A stretch of 64,000 nucleotides of DNA from Clostridium omnivorum (GTDB lineage: Bacteria > Bacillota > Clostridia > Clostridiales > Clostridiaceae), in assembly GCF_026012015.1 (NCBI RefSeq), contig NZ_BRXR01000001.1, positions 590,001 to 654,000 of the forward strand. Direction: 5' to 3'. Of the stretch, positions 16,030 through 24,426 are shown in pieces; positions within the stretch are counted from its first letter, which is position 1; each line of letters begins with the position of its first letter. A program made the translations under genes and the position numbers. The notes under the pieces are model-generated. The model saw only the letters and a list, made by a program, of their open reading frames with translations, was not told where the DNA came from and did no database searches.

Positions 16030-16617
16030 TTATTTATTTAATAAACTTACATTGTCTCTCATTTCTTCAATGGACATTGCTCCAACTTTTTTATAAACTA
16101 TATTACCTTCTTTATCTATAAAAAAAGAAGTTGGTATGGAAACAATATTGTATTTTATAGCAACAGCCTGGTCAGAATCTAATAAAATGTTAAAATTATA
16201 CTTATTTTTATCAATAAAAGATTTTACAGTTTGTGTATCTTCTCCTAAATTTATACCTAAAATAACTAGGTCAGAATCTTTATTTTCCTGATATAATTTT
16301 TCTATGTCAGGCATTTCAGCTCTACAAGGAGGACACCATGTTGCCCAAAAGTTTAACAACACTTTTTTACCTTTAAAATCGCTTAGCGAAACATTTTTAC
16401 CGTTCAGATCCTTTAATTTAAAATCAATGGCTTTTTCTTTGGTTATGGTTTCTTGGTTTTTTTTATTTATGCTATTTTTTGAATCTTTAACAGATAAAAT
16501 GCTATTACTAACCGAAGTATTGGAGCCAGTTGTTTTATTCTTATTATAACTTATTACAGTATAAACGCTTATACCGAATAATATAATAATTGCTAAAGTG
16601 AAAGCATATTTTTTCAT
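16030..16617 (-). CDS. ResA/TlpA-like thiol-disulfide oxidoreductase
   Basis: A 195-residue protein with an N-terminal membrane anchor (about 4-22), a Ser/Lys-rich linker, and a thioredoxin-fold domain from about 64. The active site is WATWCPPCRAEMP (Cys95 and Cys98), and the cis-Pro region is NIVSIPTSFFID. Such proteins reduce disulfides outside the membrane, for example in cytochrome maturation. Here no cytochrome genes are present; it lies 76 bp downstream of ccdA on the same strand, so the pair most likely moves reducing power outward to keep exported Cys/Met copper proteins reduced (inference). Confidence 0.9.
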   Translation of the reverse strand: MKKYAFTLAIIILFGISVYTVISYNKNKTTGSNTSVSNSILSVKDSKNSINKKNQETITKEKAIDFKLKDLNGKNVSLSDFKGKKVLLNFWATWCPPCRAEMPDIEKLYQENKDSDLVILGINLGEDTQTVKSFIDKNKYNFNILLDSDQAVAIKYNIVSIPTSFFIDKEGNIVYKKVGAMSIEEMRDNVSLLNK

Positions 16618-16693
16618 AATATTCTCCTCATTTTAAAGCATTCTTATATTTTGAAACTATTAGCTTTTATTATAAATATAAATAATACTATTA

Positions 16694-17398
16694 TTAAAAA
16701 TTGAAAAAGTATAGATACGTACTTAATATGTTAACTGTATTTGTAAATACCATAATTCCCATAATTATAAGTAATAAACCACTAATAGCTGAAATAACAG
16801 GAGTATATTTTATTATTTTAGTTTTATATATCATAAACCTATCTATTGCCATTGCCGTAAGCATAAAAGGTACTGCTAATCCTAGTGAATAAATACATAA
16901 AAGTAATATACCTTTATAGATAGTATCTAAACTGCTGGAATAAATCAATATTGAAGATAATATAGGACCAACACATGGAGTCCATCCTGCTGCAAAAGAC
17001 ATTCCCATAATTATCGAACTAATTTTTTTATTAAAGAAGTTAAAATGCAAAAATTTTTTTTCATAATAAAATAATTTTATTTTCATTATACCTGTGATAT
17101 GGAATCCAAAAATAACCATTAGGGCTCCACCTATTTTTCTAAAAAAACTTTGATTTTTAATTAATACTTTGGTTAAAGTAGTAGCAGATGCCCCCATAAT
17201 AATAAAAACAATGGAAAAGCCTAAGACAAATCCTAAAGCTTTATAAAAAGTATACAATTTTGATTCAGCAACTTTATTATCATTTATAGCAGCTCCAGTG
17301 AGGTAGCTTATATAAGCTGGTACTAGTGGCAGTACACATGGAGATAAAAAAGAAAGTAGGCCAGCTGAAAAGGCTAAGATTAATGAAATATCACTCAG
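16694..17398 (-). CDS. ccdA: CcdA/DsbD-type membrane electron-transfer protein, apparent CTG start
   Basis: A 234-residue six-helix protein that passes electrons from cytoplasmic thioredoxin to an outside thiol partner. The two conserved Cys are in LSPCVLPLVPAY (Cys21) and AAGWTPCVGPI (Cys142). No ATG, GTG or TTG precedes the conserved Cys21 in this frame: a stop codon lies directly before CTG at 17398. That CTG is eight bases after GGAGGTGG, and the protein read from it (xSDISLILAFSAGLLSF) aligns with normal CcdA N-termini (MSDxxxFLAF). The nearest ordinary start, TTG at 17257, would remove the first helix and Cys21. CTG initiation is therefore the best reading. It sits before the ResA-like gene. 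Confidence 0.85.
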   Translation of the reverse strand: MSDISLILAFSAGLLSFLSPCVLPLVPAYISYLTGAAINDNKVAESKLYTFYKALGFVLGFSIVFIIMGASATTLTKVLIKNQSFFRKIGGALMVIFGFHITGIMKIKLFYYEKKFLHFNFFNKKISSIIMGMSFAAGWTPCVGPILSSILIYSSSLDTIYKGILLLCIYSLGLAVPFMLTAMAIDRFMIYKTKIIKYTPVISAISGLLLIIMGIMVFTNTVNILSTYLYFFNF

Positions 17399-17434
17399 TT
17401 AAACCACCTCCATTATATAGCTAGTGTAAACATT

Positions 17435-17468
17435 AAAGAGCCTTGATAAAATTTATTCAAGGCTCTTT
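17435..17468 (-). terminator. Intrinsic terminator of the csoR-copA-copZ unit
   Basis: AAAGAGCCTTGA (17435-17446) pairs with 17457-17468; T-rich on the minus-strand side. It separates copZ from ccdA. Confidence 0.8.
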
Positions 17469-17477
17469 TAATTAATA

Positions 17478-17693
17478 TTATAGTGTTTCTATTCCTACAA
17501 CTTCATAACCTGCATCATCTATAGCTGCCTTTATTTTTTCATCATCCACTTCATGAGCAAGCTCAACAATCGCATTCTTTCCTGCTAGGTCAACATTTAC
17601 AGATTTTACTCCGCATATTTCCTTTAAAGCCTCAGTAACATGATTAACACAATGTCCACAGCTCATTCCTTCAATTAATATTTTCTTTTCCAT
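17478..17693 (-). CDS. copZ: Copper chaperone CopZ
   Basis: A 71-residue single HMA domain with the Cu(I)-binding loop GMSCGHCVNHV (Cys12, Cys15) and the closing DDAGYEV region. It carries Cu(I) in the cytoplasm to the N-terminal domains of CopA. It is 44 bp downstream of copA on the same strand and ends the csoR-copA-copZ unit. AGGAGG precedes its ATG. Confidence 0.95.
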   Translation of the reverse strand: MEKKILIEGMSCGHCVNHVTEALKEICGVKSVNVDLAGKNAIVELAHEVDDEKIKAAIDDAGYEVVGIETL

Positions 17694-17737
17694 TATTAAT
17701 TCCTCCTATATGAAATTATATATAAATATTTATATAT

Positions 17738-20191
17738 TTACTTAATTGGTTTAAATCCTTTAAGTCTTAATGCATTTAATAGAACTGAAACTGAACTAAA
17801 ACTCATTGCCGTTGCTGCAATTATTGGATTTAGAAGCGGTCCACCAAATATATAAAGAACTCCCATTGCTACTGGTATTCCTAGTGTATTGTAGCCAAAG
17901 GCCCAAAATAGATTCTCTTTAATATTTTTTATAGTTTTTTTACTTAATTGGATGGCTGTTGGTACATCCATTAGGTCACTTCTCATAAGAACAATATCTG
18001 CAGATTCCATAGCCACATCTGTACCTGATCCTATAGCTATACCAATATCAGCTTGTGCTAGTGCTGGAGCATCATTTATGCCATCCCCAACCATTGCAAC
18101 CTTCTTACCTTCAGCCTGAAGCTTTTTAACTTCATTAGCTTTATCCTGTGGAAGAACCTCAGCTAATATTCTATCTATACCAACCTGCTTTGCAATTGCT
18201 TCAGCAGTTCTCTTATTATCCCCAGTAATCATAGCAACTTCTATACCCATCTTATGGAGCTGTTCGATTGCTTTCTTGCTGTTTTCTTTAACAGTATCTG
18301 CAACAGCTACAATACCTGCCATCTTATTGTCTACAGCAATGTACATTGGTGTCTTACCTTCACCAGCTAGCCTATTTGAGGTTTCTTCAAGGTTCTCTAA
18401 AGATATATTGCTTTCTGTCATAAGCTTTCTATTTCCCGCTAAAATATCTTTGCCATCTATTTTAACTTCAATTCCATGACCAGGTATTGCCTTAAAGAAA
18501 TCTATGTTCTTAAATTCTAATCCTTTTTCTTCTGCTCCTTTTACAATAGCTTCTCCAAGCGGATGCTCAGAACCCTTTTCTGCTGAAGCAGCTATTTGTA
18601 ATAGTTCATCTTCTGACATTCCATTAAGAACAACTATATCAGTAACCTTTGGCTTACCTTCTGTAATTGTACCTGTTTTATCAAACACAATTGTTTTTAT
18701 CTTATGTGCAGTTTCTAGTGCAACTCCACTTTTTATAAGTACTCCATATTCTGCTCCCTTTCCAGTACCAACCATAATAGCTGTAGGTGTAGCTAACCCT
18801 AGAGCACAAGGACAAGCAATTACAAGTACTGATATGAATATTGTAAGAGCAAATACTCCAGTTTCACCTGACATATACCACGCTGCGCCTGAAAGAACAG
18901 CAATTGAAATTACTACTGGTACAAAGTATCCTGAAATAATATCAGCAAGCTTCGCTATAGGAGCTTTGGAACCTTGAGCATCCTCCACAAGTTTTATAAT
19001 CTGTGCTAAAGCTGTGTCTTTACCAACCTTAGTAGCTTTATACTTTATTGTGCCGTTTTTATTTATACTTGCACCAATTATCTTATCTCCCACATTCTTT
19101 TCAACTGGTATGCTTTCTCCTGTAAGCATGGATTCATCTACTGAAGTCATACCGTAAGTTACTTCTCCATCTACAGGCATCTTTTCTCCTGGTTTAACTA
19201 TAATAATATCTCCAACTTCAACTTCATCTATAGATATTTCTAATTCTTTTTCATCTCTTATAATTGTAGCTGTCTTCGGCGCTAGTCCCATGAGCTTTTT
19301 AATAGCTTCAGAAGTTTTGCCTTTAGTAACTGACTCTAAATATTTTCCTAGTGTTATAAGTGTAATAATAACTCCTGCAGATTCAAAATATAAATCATAG
19401 GCATAATCCACATTGCCGCTAAAAATCTGTACTATAGCAAATATTCCATATAAAAAGGCTGCGGAAGTACCCATTGCAATAAGCGAATCCATGTTAGGAC
19501 TTCTTCTTATTAATGACTTAAACCCAACTCTGAAAAATCTATTGCCTGCAATCATAACTGGTATAACTAAAACTAACTGAACAATTGCAAAGGTTCTAGG
19601 ATTTATCATAGGATCAATGATACTAGGAAGACTAAACCCTAACTTTTCCCCTACCATATGCCCCATTGAAATTGTAAGTAAAGGAACTGTGAAGATTAAA
19701 GAGATAATAAACTTCTTCCATAATAATTTTATTTCTTTTTCTTTCTTCTCCCTATCTTCATCAACAGTAACTTCATCCTCTAGAGCTTTATACCCAGCCT
19801 TTTCTATAGCTTTTTTAATATCTGATATTCTTACTTTTGAAGGTTCATAACTTATACTTAATTTTTCTGTTGCAAAATTAACATTTGATTCAACAACACC
19901 ATCTAGTTTTTTTGTTACTCTCTCAATTGTTTTTGCACAAGCTGCACAAGTCATTCCATCTATCTTAAAAGTTTTGCTGCTTGACTCTATAATTGCTTTG
20001 TAACCTGCTTTTTCAACAGCAGCCTGAATATCTGGAATAGATACTTTGGTTTCATCAAAATTTATATTTAATTTTTCAGTAGCAAAGTTTACACTTGCTT
20101 CATTAACTCCTTGAAGCTTTTTGGATGCTCTCTCTACAGCTTTTGCACAAGCTGCACAAGTCATGCCTTCTATTTTAAGACTCTTTTCCAA
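17738..20191 (-). CDS. copA: Copper-exporting P1B-type ATPase CopA
   Basis: An approximately 817-residue Cu(I) export ATPase. Two N-terminal HMA domains each hold GMTCAAC. Eight membrane helices follow, with the metal-transport motif CPC in [15 protein letters not shown], the phosphorylation site DKTGT, the actuator TGES, the HP motif in [12 protein letters not shown] and the hinge [24 protein letters not shown]. All key residues are present. TTG at 20191 is preferred because TGAGGTG then lies at good spacing; GTG at 20200 would overlap it. It expels copper from the cytoplasm and is regulated by CsoR encoded 103 bp upstream. Confidence 0.96.
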   Translation of the reverse strand: MEKSLKIEGMTCAACAKAVERASKKLQGVNEASVNFATEKLNINFDETKVSIPDIQAAVEKAGYKAIIESSSKTFKIDGMTCAACAKTIERVTKKLDGVVESNVNFATEKLSISYEPSKVRISDIKKAIEKAGYKALEDEVTVDEDREKKEKEIKLLWKKFIISLIFTVPLLTISMGHMVGEKLGFSLPSIIDPMINPRTFAIVQLVLVIPVMIAGNRFFRVGFKSLIRRSPNMDSLIAMGTSAAFLYGIFAIVQIFSGNVDYAYDLYFESAGVIITLITLGKYLESVTKGKTSEAIKKLMGLAPKTATIIRDEKELEISIDEVEVGDIIIVKPGEKMPVDGEVTYGMTSVDESMLTGESIPVEKNVGDKIIGASINKNGTIKYKATKVGKDTALAQIIKLVEDAQGSKAPIAKLADIISGYFVPVVISIAVLSGAAWYMSGETGVFALTIFISVLVIACPCALGLATPTAIMVGTGKGAEYGVLIKSGVALETAHKIKTIVFDKTGTITEGKPKVTDIVVLNGMSEDELLQIAASAEKGSEHPLGEAIVKGAEEKGLEFKNIDFFKAIPGHGIEVKIDGKDILAGNRKLMTESNISLENLEETSNRLAGEGKTPMYIAVDNKMAGIVAVADTVKENSKKAIEQLHKMGIEVAMITGDNKRTAEAIAKQVGIDRILAEVLPQDKANEVKKLQAEGKKVAMVGDGINDAPALAQADIGIAIGSGTDVAMESADIVLMRSDLMDVPTAIQLSKKTIKNIKENLFWAFGYNTLGIPVAMGVLYIFGGPLLNPIIAATAMSFSSVSVLLNALRLKGFKPIK

Positions 20192-20303
20192 TAATGACAC
20201 CTCATTTCATTACTTCATATTCGTATTATTTGTTATATTTAAATCACAGCGATAAATTTTATCATCACTATAACTTCAAACTTTATATACTTATACAAAA
20301 AAT

Positions 20304-20570
20304 TTATTTTTGTATAAGTTTTTCTAAAATATCTATTATTTCATCTATTTTTTCTTCTCCATTATCATTTTTCACAGCATCTTTTACGCAATGGTGTAAA
20401 TGCTGCTTTAAAATCATTATGTTTGCTTTCTTAAGAAGTGCCTGTGATGCAATAATCTGGTTAGAAATATCTACACAGTACCTTCCATCTTCCATCATTT
20501 TTATAATTCCTTCAATTTGCCCTTTAGCGGTCTTTAATGATGTAAGCGCGCTGGTCTTTTCTTGATTCAT
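20304..20570 (-). CDS. csoR: Copper-sensing repressor CsoR
   Basis: An 88-residue all-helical repressor of the CsoR/RcnR (DUF156) family. The Cu(I) ligands of CsoR are present as Cys32 (GRYCVDI), His57 and Cys61 (QHLHHC), the C-H-C pattern that marks copper rather than nickel or formaldehyde sensors. Copper binding releases DNA and allows copA-copZ expression. GGAGG precedes the ATG. A matching GC-rich operator lies about 100 bp upstream at 20662-20686. It heads the csoR-copA-copZ unit. Confidence 0.95.
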   Translation of the reverse strand: MNQEKTSALTSLKTAKGQIEGIIKMMEDGRYCVDISNQIIASQALLKKANIMILKQHLHHCVKDAVKNDNGEEKIDEIIDILEKLIQK

Positions 20571-20661
20571 AAAATTCCTCCTTTCAATGTAGGATAAATT
20601 ATTATGATGATATACATATATTATTTATTGCAATAAATTTAATTATAATAATATTTTCATA

Positions 20662-20686
20662 TCCCCCGACCCTACTGGGGTGTTAT
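20662..20686 (-). promoter_or_regulatory. CsoR operator
   Basis: TCCCCCGACCCTACTGGGG is a G/C-rich island in otherwise AT-rich DNA with the imperfect dyad ACCC-TACT-GGGGT (20669-20681), resembling known CsoR boxes such as those before Bacillus copZA. It lies between the promoter and csoR. Confidence 0.75.
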
Positions 20687-20736
20687 ATAGATAAATAAAA
20701 AAGGTTTTTATCTATATTGATTTTATCTATGTACTT

Positions 20737-20769
20737 ATAATAACTGCAAGTTATGAAGATAATATGAAG
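20737..20769 (-). promoter_or_regulatory. Paired box and -10 upstream of csoR-copA-copZ
   Basis: On the plus strand TATGAAG occurs at 20752-20758 and 20763-20769 (11 bp apart); nine bases on in the gene direction lies TATTAT (20742-20737). The transcript would then cross the CsoR operator about 60 bp downstream. Confidence 0.6.
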
Positions 20770-20863
20770 AAAAAACTTTTAATTATTTTTATGATGTATA
20801 AAATGATATTAATAAATACTATAATGCTTATATAAATTCTTCTAAATGTTCATTTAAATATAA

Positions 20864-20904
20864 AAATCTCTTCAATACAGCATTTTAAACTGGTGAAGAG
20901 ATTT
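20864..20904 (-). terminator. Intrinsic terminator of the peroxygenase gene
   Basis: AAATCTCTTCA (20864-20874) pairs with TGAAGAGATTT (20894-20904). The remainder of the 347-bp gap to csoR holds the two regulatory sites listed above. Confidence 0.75.
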
Positions 20905-20917
20905 CTTTGTATTTATT

Positions 20918-22189
20918 TTAATTTTGGGTTTCAGCTTTAAGCCTTATATTATTCATTATAAATCCACTTTCAGGGAAGGTTGGTATTCTTGCTAAACTAA
21001 AACTTAAATCTTGCTTTGGTACTTCATACTCAATTTTATTCACAAGAAAATCCAGGCTAGTTTTCATAATTCCCACTGTTATACCTTCGCCAGGACAGCG
21101 GTGTCCCGTTGAACTATTGCCTCCACCTTGTGGTATGAAATCAAACAAGCTATTTTTCCGTTCTTTAAACCTTTCAGGATAAAATTTATCAGGGTTATCC
21201 CATACCCGTGTATCTTGATTTGTACCATACAAGTCAAGAATCACTAACATTCCTTGCTTGAATTGATAATCATGCCAGCTAAAATCATTTCGAACTCTCG
21301 CACCTATGAAAGGGGCAAATGGATAATAGCGGCGAACCTCCTGTACAAACATTTCATAATAGCTGTTATCTCTTAAAAGCAGCTTATTCTTACACTCTGA
21401 ATGCTCATGTAGTGCTAAAGCAGAAAAGGTAATAAATGTTGATATAGCAACAATTGGCCTAATCAAGTTAATAAGCTCAATAGCAGCCATTTTGCTATCC
21501 ATTAGACAGCCATCTTGTTCTCTGTGAAAAGCCATTGTATAGAGTGCCGAATCTTCTTCAACTTTCAGCTTACTGGATCTTACCTCATCAATTATATCTT
21601 TTATCCAAGCTTCTATTCTGTTTCTTGCTGTTCTGCCCTTCCAATGTCTGGGGCCGATTGCTGCAAAAGAATCAATCATTGCACTAAAATCCTCTGCTCT
21701 ATCCTTAACTTCAGATTGTGATAGAGGAACTCCTGCCCACTGGCATGCTGCTTTGCATAAAATTTCCTTTGCTTCATCAAAAAGTATAACTTTCTCAGCA
21801 TCTTCCCATTTATAAACAGATGCCTCCCAATTTTTCATTGTTAGTTCACTCAACCGTCTTTCATTTAATGTATTTGTTAATGATATGAAAAGCTGCTTTC
21901 TGTAACTATGAGTTTCACCGTCCGTAGTCTGAATTGCATTCTCACCTAAAAGTGTCTCTTGGACTCGATTAGGTGCAGCGCCCTTACGTTGAAATAATTC
22001 TTGGTTGTAGAATATCCTAGCTGCTTCTTCACCAGTCATACAAATTACTTTTTGGCCTAGCAAATGTGTTTCAAACATATCTACCTGGTAGATTTTAGAC
22101 CTGTTACTTATAAACAAATATCCTTCTTTCAACAGATCAAATGTATTATCTATACCCTTATCTTGTGCAACACACTTATTTACTAGCAT
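20918..22189 (-). CDS. cypC: CYP152-family fatty-acid peroxygenase (cytochrome P450)
   Basis: A 423-residue soluble P450 that closely resembles Bacillus subtilis YbdT/P450BSbeta. These enzymes hydroxylate long-chain fatty acids at the alpha or beta carbon using hydrogen peroxide, with no reductase partner. The heme Cys is Cys365 in GGGNSSTGHRCPGEGI, and the Arg-Pro pair that binds the substrate carboxylate is present at 244-245 (NLIRPIVAIS). RHWKGR and EVRRYYPFAPFIGA are also conserved. A related enzyme is known from Clostridium acetobutylicum. In an anaerobe it may serve peroxide disposal or lipid modification; that part is inference. Two coat-like genes lie just upstream on the same strand. 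Confidence 0.93.
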   Translation of the reverse strand: MLVNKCVAQDKGIDNTFDLLKEGYLFISNRSKIYQVDMFETHLLGQKVICMTGEEAARIFYNQELFQRKGAAPNRVQETLLGENAIQTTDGETHSYRKQLFISLTNTLNERRLSELTMKNWEASVYKWEDAEKVILFDEAKEILCKAACQWAGVPLSQSEVKDRAEDFSAMIDSFAAIGPRHWKGRTARNRIEAWIKDIIDEVRSSKLKVEEDSALYTMAFHREQDGCLMDSKMAAIELINLIRPIVAISTFITFSALALHEHSECKNKLLLRDNSYYEMFVQEVRRYYPFAPFIGARVRNDFSWHDYQFKQGMLVILDLYGTNQDTRVWDNPDKFYPERFKERKNSLFDFIPQGGGNSSTGHRCPGEGITVGIMKTSLDFLVNKIEYEVPKQDLSFSLARIPTFPESGFIMNNIRLKAETQN

Positions 22190-22228
22190 ACATTTAACTT
22201 CCCTTCTATTCTACTTAGGTTCAATTTA

Positions 22229-22414
22229 TCACTGACCCATCATATTTTTAATTTCTTGCTGCAACTGTGAAATGTTTTTCATTTTTGAATCCCTTAATTG
22301 TGTAAAAAGCTGACGTACCTCAGGATTGCTGATTTCCATCATGTACTTATTATACATAGCCTGAAGCATCATTTCATTCTGTAGAGAATCCTGTACATAA
22401 TCTATAGTTTCCAT
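22229..22414 (-). CDS. Small CotF/spore-coat-like protein
   Basis: A 61-residue helical protein (METIDYVQDSLQNEMMLQAMYNKYMMEISNPEVRQLFTQLRDSKMKNI) with the pattern of the short ferritin-like/CotF-type coat proteins of clostridia: a Gln/Met-rich first helix and NPEVRQLF in the turn. AAAGGAGAGG precedes the ATG. It lies 15 bp downstream of a related gene and 39 bp upstream of the peroxygenase gene, so the three may be one operon. Confidence 0.6.
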   Translation of the reverse strand: METIDYVQDSLQNEMMLQAMYNKYMMEISNPEVRQLFTQLRDSKMKNISQLQQEIKNMMGQ

Positions 22415-22429
22415 ATAGCACCTCTCCTT

Positions 22430-22630
22430 TTAAACAATTGAAAACTTTGACATAGTTTCTGATAATGTTTTGAAGTTATTACGTGAACCCTGTTCCATTC
22501 CTTTTAACATTTGCTTTATCTTTGGATCATTTATTTCATCCGACATACAAGCATATTTTTTTGCCATACTATCTTCATGAAATTGCATTTCCTTAAAAGC
22601 ATTGTTCATTATTTCTTGTTCAGTAAGCAT
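22430..22630 (-). CDS. Small CotF/spore-coat-like protein
   Basis: A 66-residue helical protein (MLTEQEIMNNAFKEMQFHEDSMAKKYACMSDEINDPKIKQMLKGMEQ). It shares the plan of the next gene: a helix ending in a Met-rich stretch, then INDPKIKQML (compare ISNPEVRQLF), then a basic helix. The two are probably old duplicates of one coat-type domain. AGGAGG lies upstream of the ATG. It is the first gene of the set leading to the peroxygenase. Confidence 0.6.
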   Translation of the reverse strand: MLTEQEIMNNAFKEMQFHEDSMAKKYACMSDEINDPKIKQMLKGMEQGSRNNFKTLSETMSKFSIV

Positions 22631-22699
22631 TTCTATATTACCTCCTAGTTCTCCTTATTTAGGTTATAATAGCATTAATTGATATATCTTTAATATTAC

Positions 22700-23422
22700 T
22701 TATTTTTCTGTGACAACAGAATAGTATAATTCACCACTAGAATCTATCAATGCAGCATAAACATCTCTTAAATTTAAAATACCCTTTTTAAGTAATTCAC
22801 TTTCAAGCCACTTCTCGTCATATCCTAATTCTGTTAAGTTTTGTTTTATAATTTTTCCCTCATTGATAAGTACGGTTGGATATCCACCACCCATTGTCTC
22901 AATGTTTAAATCCTTTGGAGTTACTGGTTGACTATCCGATTTTTTCAGAACACTTACATGACCACTAGTTTCTAATACTACGGCCTCTGCATCACCTATG
23001 TTATGAACATCTACATTTCTCATATCAGATAGCAGTAATTCTAATGGAAAAAGAGCTTTTGCCATGTTAGGTCTAAGAATCTTCCCACCTGATACCAAGA
23101 TTATTGATTTTCCAAAAGCAACTTTTGCAAAGGTTCTATTTTTCACAGCAATATAGGATATAAGATAATGAAGTATATATATGGTAATAATTACAGCGAT
23201 AGTGTTTAAAAAGCTTATTTTAGGCTCAAATAGTGGTGCTGCGGTTACACCACCCATCATCCAGAAAAATGCAAAGTCATAACCTGCAAACTGACCGCCA
23301 GCTCTGTGTGGTAGAATCTTTCCTTCAAGGAATAACAAAAACCCAACAAAAATAGTGCGTATAGCAAATATGAAGGGACTAATTTTTTCAACTGATCCAA
23401 ATATTTCTTTTAATAGCTCCAT
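22700..23422 (-). CDS. DUF421 membrane protein (YetF-like)
   Basis: A 240-residue protein with about three N-terminal transmembrane helices (about 18-100) and a cytoplasmic DUF421 domain (about 100-240: GKSIILVSGGKILRPNMAKALF, LLLSDMRNVDVHNIGDAEAVVLETSGHVSVLKK, GYDEKWLESELLKKGI). The family includes YetF and YdfR, linked with the spore or membrane but without a defined activity. ATG at 23422 is preferred to 23428 because AAGAAGG is then properly spaced. It is 16 bp downstream of a paralogue. Confidence 0.85.
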   Translation of the reverse strand: MELLKEIFGSVEKISPFIFAIRTIFVGFLLFLEGKILPHRAGGQFAGYDFAFFWMMGGVTAAPLFEPKISFLNTIAVIITIYILHYLISYIAVKNRTFAKVAFGKSIILVSGGKILRPNMAKALFPLELLLSDMRNVDVHNIGDAEAVVLETSGHVSVLKKSDSQPVTPKDLNIETMGGGYPTVLINEGKIIKQNLTELGYDEKWLESELLKKGILNLRDVYAALIDSSGELYYSVVTEK

Positions 23423-23438
23423 TATCATACCTTCTTTA

Positions 23439-24137
23439 TTACATACTCATATAAACAGTTCCATCTGATTCAAGCATAGCTAAAAATACATGTTTTAGAT
23501 TGATATTGCCCTTTTCTCTTAATTTTGTCATTAGCCAATCGTGGTCTAGCCCCAGTGAATGAAGATTTTTTTCCTCAATCTTTCCGTCATATACAAGAAT
23601 TGTAGGAATTGCTGATATTTTATGTGGCAAATTCATCTGTTTTCTTGTAAGCGGTAGTGCTTCAGGTTTTTTAATAACATTTATTTTCCCATAGGGCTCT
23701 AGTATAACAGTGTCAATTTCCGATAGATTGTGAGCTCCCTTTAGTCTTAATTGTCCTAATAGATTATCTATGGTTATATGACAATCTAACATATTTTCCC
23801 TAAGTATTATTCCACCCTTCATAAGAATAGTAGCATGCCTATCAATTGCCCTAGGCCATTTTATATCTAAATAAGATAAAAATACATTTACAAAGGCATA
23901 TACAAAGATAATTACTATTCCAGATGTAATGGAAGATTCAGAATTTAACATTCTAGTAGCAGCTAAGCTGACTATTCCAGCAGCTACCAAATAGTTATGT
24001 CCCGACAATATTCCTACTTGGCGGTGCCCCATCAATCGAGTTGCAATAATTAATGCTATATAAAGGATAACAGCCCTTATCATCAATGCATAGGTCGGTA
24101 AGGTTTTACTTCCTTCCCAAAATGAATTCCAATCCAA
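23439..24137 (-). CDS. DUF421 membrane protein, paralogue of the next gene
   Basis: A 232-residue protein with three transmembrane helices (about 15-100) followed by the DUF421 domain (RHATILMKGGIILRENMLDCHITIDNLLGQLRLKGAHNLSEIDTVILEPYGKINVIKK, LGLDHDWLMTKLREKGNINLKHVFLAML). The end of this domain, GLDHDWL...REKGNINLKHVFLAMLESDGTVYMS, matches the downstream paralogue segment by segment. The start is TTG at 24137 after AGGAGG. The pair is transcribed together and may form a hetero-oligomer. Confidence 0.85.
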   Translation of the reverse strand: MDWNSFWEGSKTLPTYALMIRAVILYIALIIATRLMGHRQVGILSGHNYLVAAGIVSLAATRMLNSESSITSGIVIIFVYAFVNVFLSYLDIKWPRAIDRHATILMKGGIILRENMLDCHITIDNLLGQLRLKGAHNLSEIDTVILEPYGKINVIKKPEALPLTRKQMNLPHKISAIPTILVYDGKIEEKNLHSLGLDHDWLMTKLREKGNINLKHVFLAMLESDGTVYMSM

Positions 24138-24366
24138 AGCAAATCCTCCTTATTCCTCAAAAGTACATGAAGGTTATTAATTTTCATGCCTGTTAAATTA
24201 CCTCTTTGATAATTATTATTCAGCTATCACAGAATATAAATCATATTTAGTATTTAACTCTCCTGAGACTTTATGCAGAAAACTTCTGTACATATAAATA
24301 GTTTATTTTTTTAAATAGAGTATGAAAATTTTTATTTATATCAAAAAGTTTTTATAAAAAACAAAA

Positions 24367-24393
24367 CAGATTACCTACTTTTAAGATAATCTG
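24367..24393 (-). terminator. Intrinsic terminator of the duplicated lipoprotein gene
   Basis: CAGATTA (24367-24373) pairs with TAATCTG (24387-24393); on the minus strand it is followed by TTTTGTTTTTTAT. Confidence 0.75.
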
Positions 24394-24426
24394 CTTCTTT
24401 TTTTAATAATACTCTCTTATCTATAT

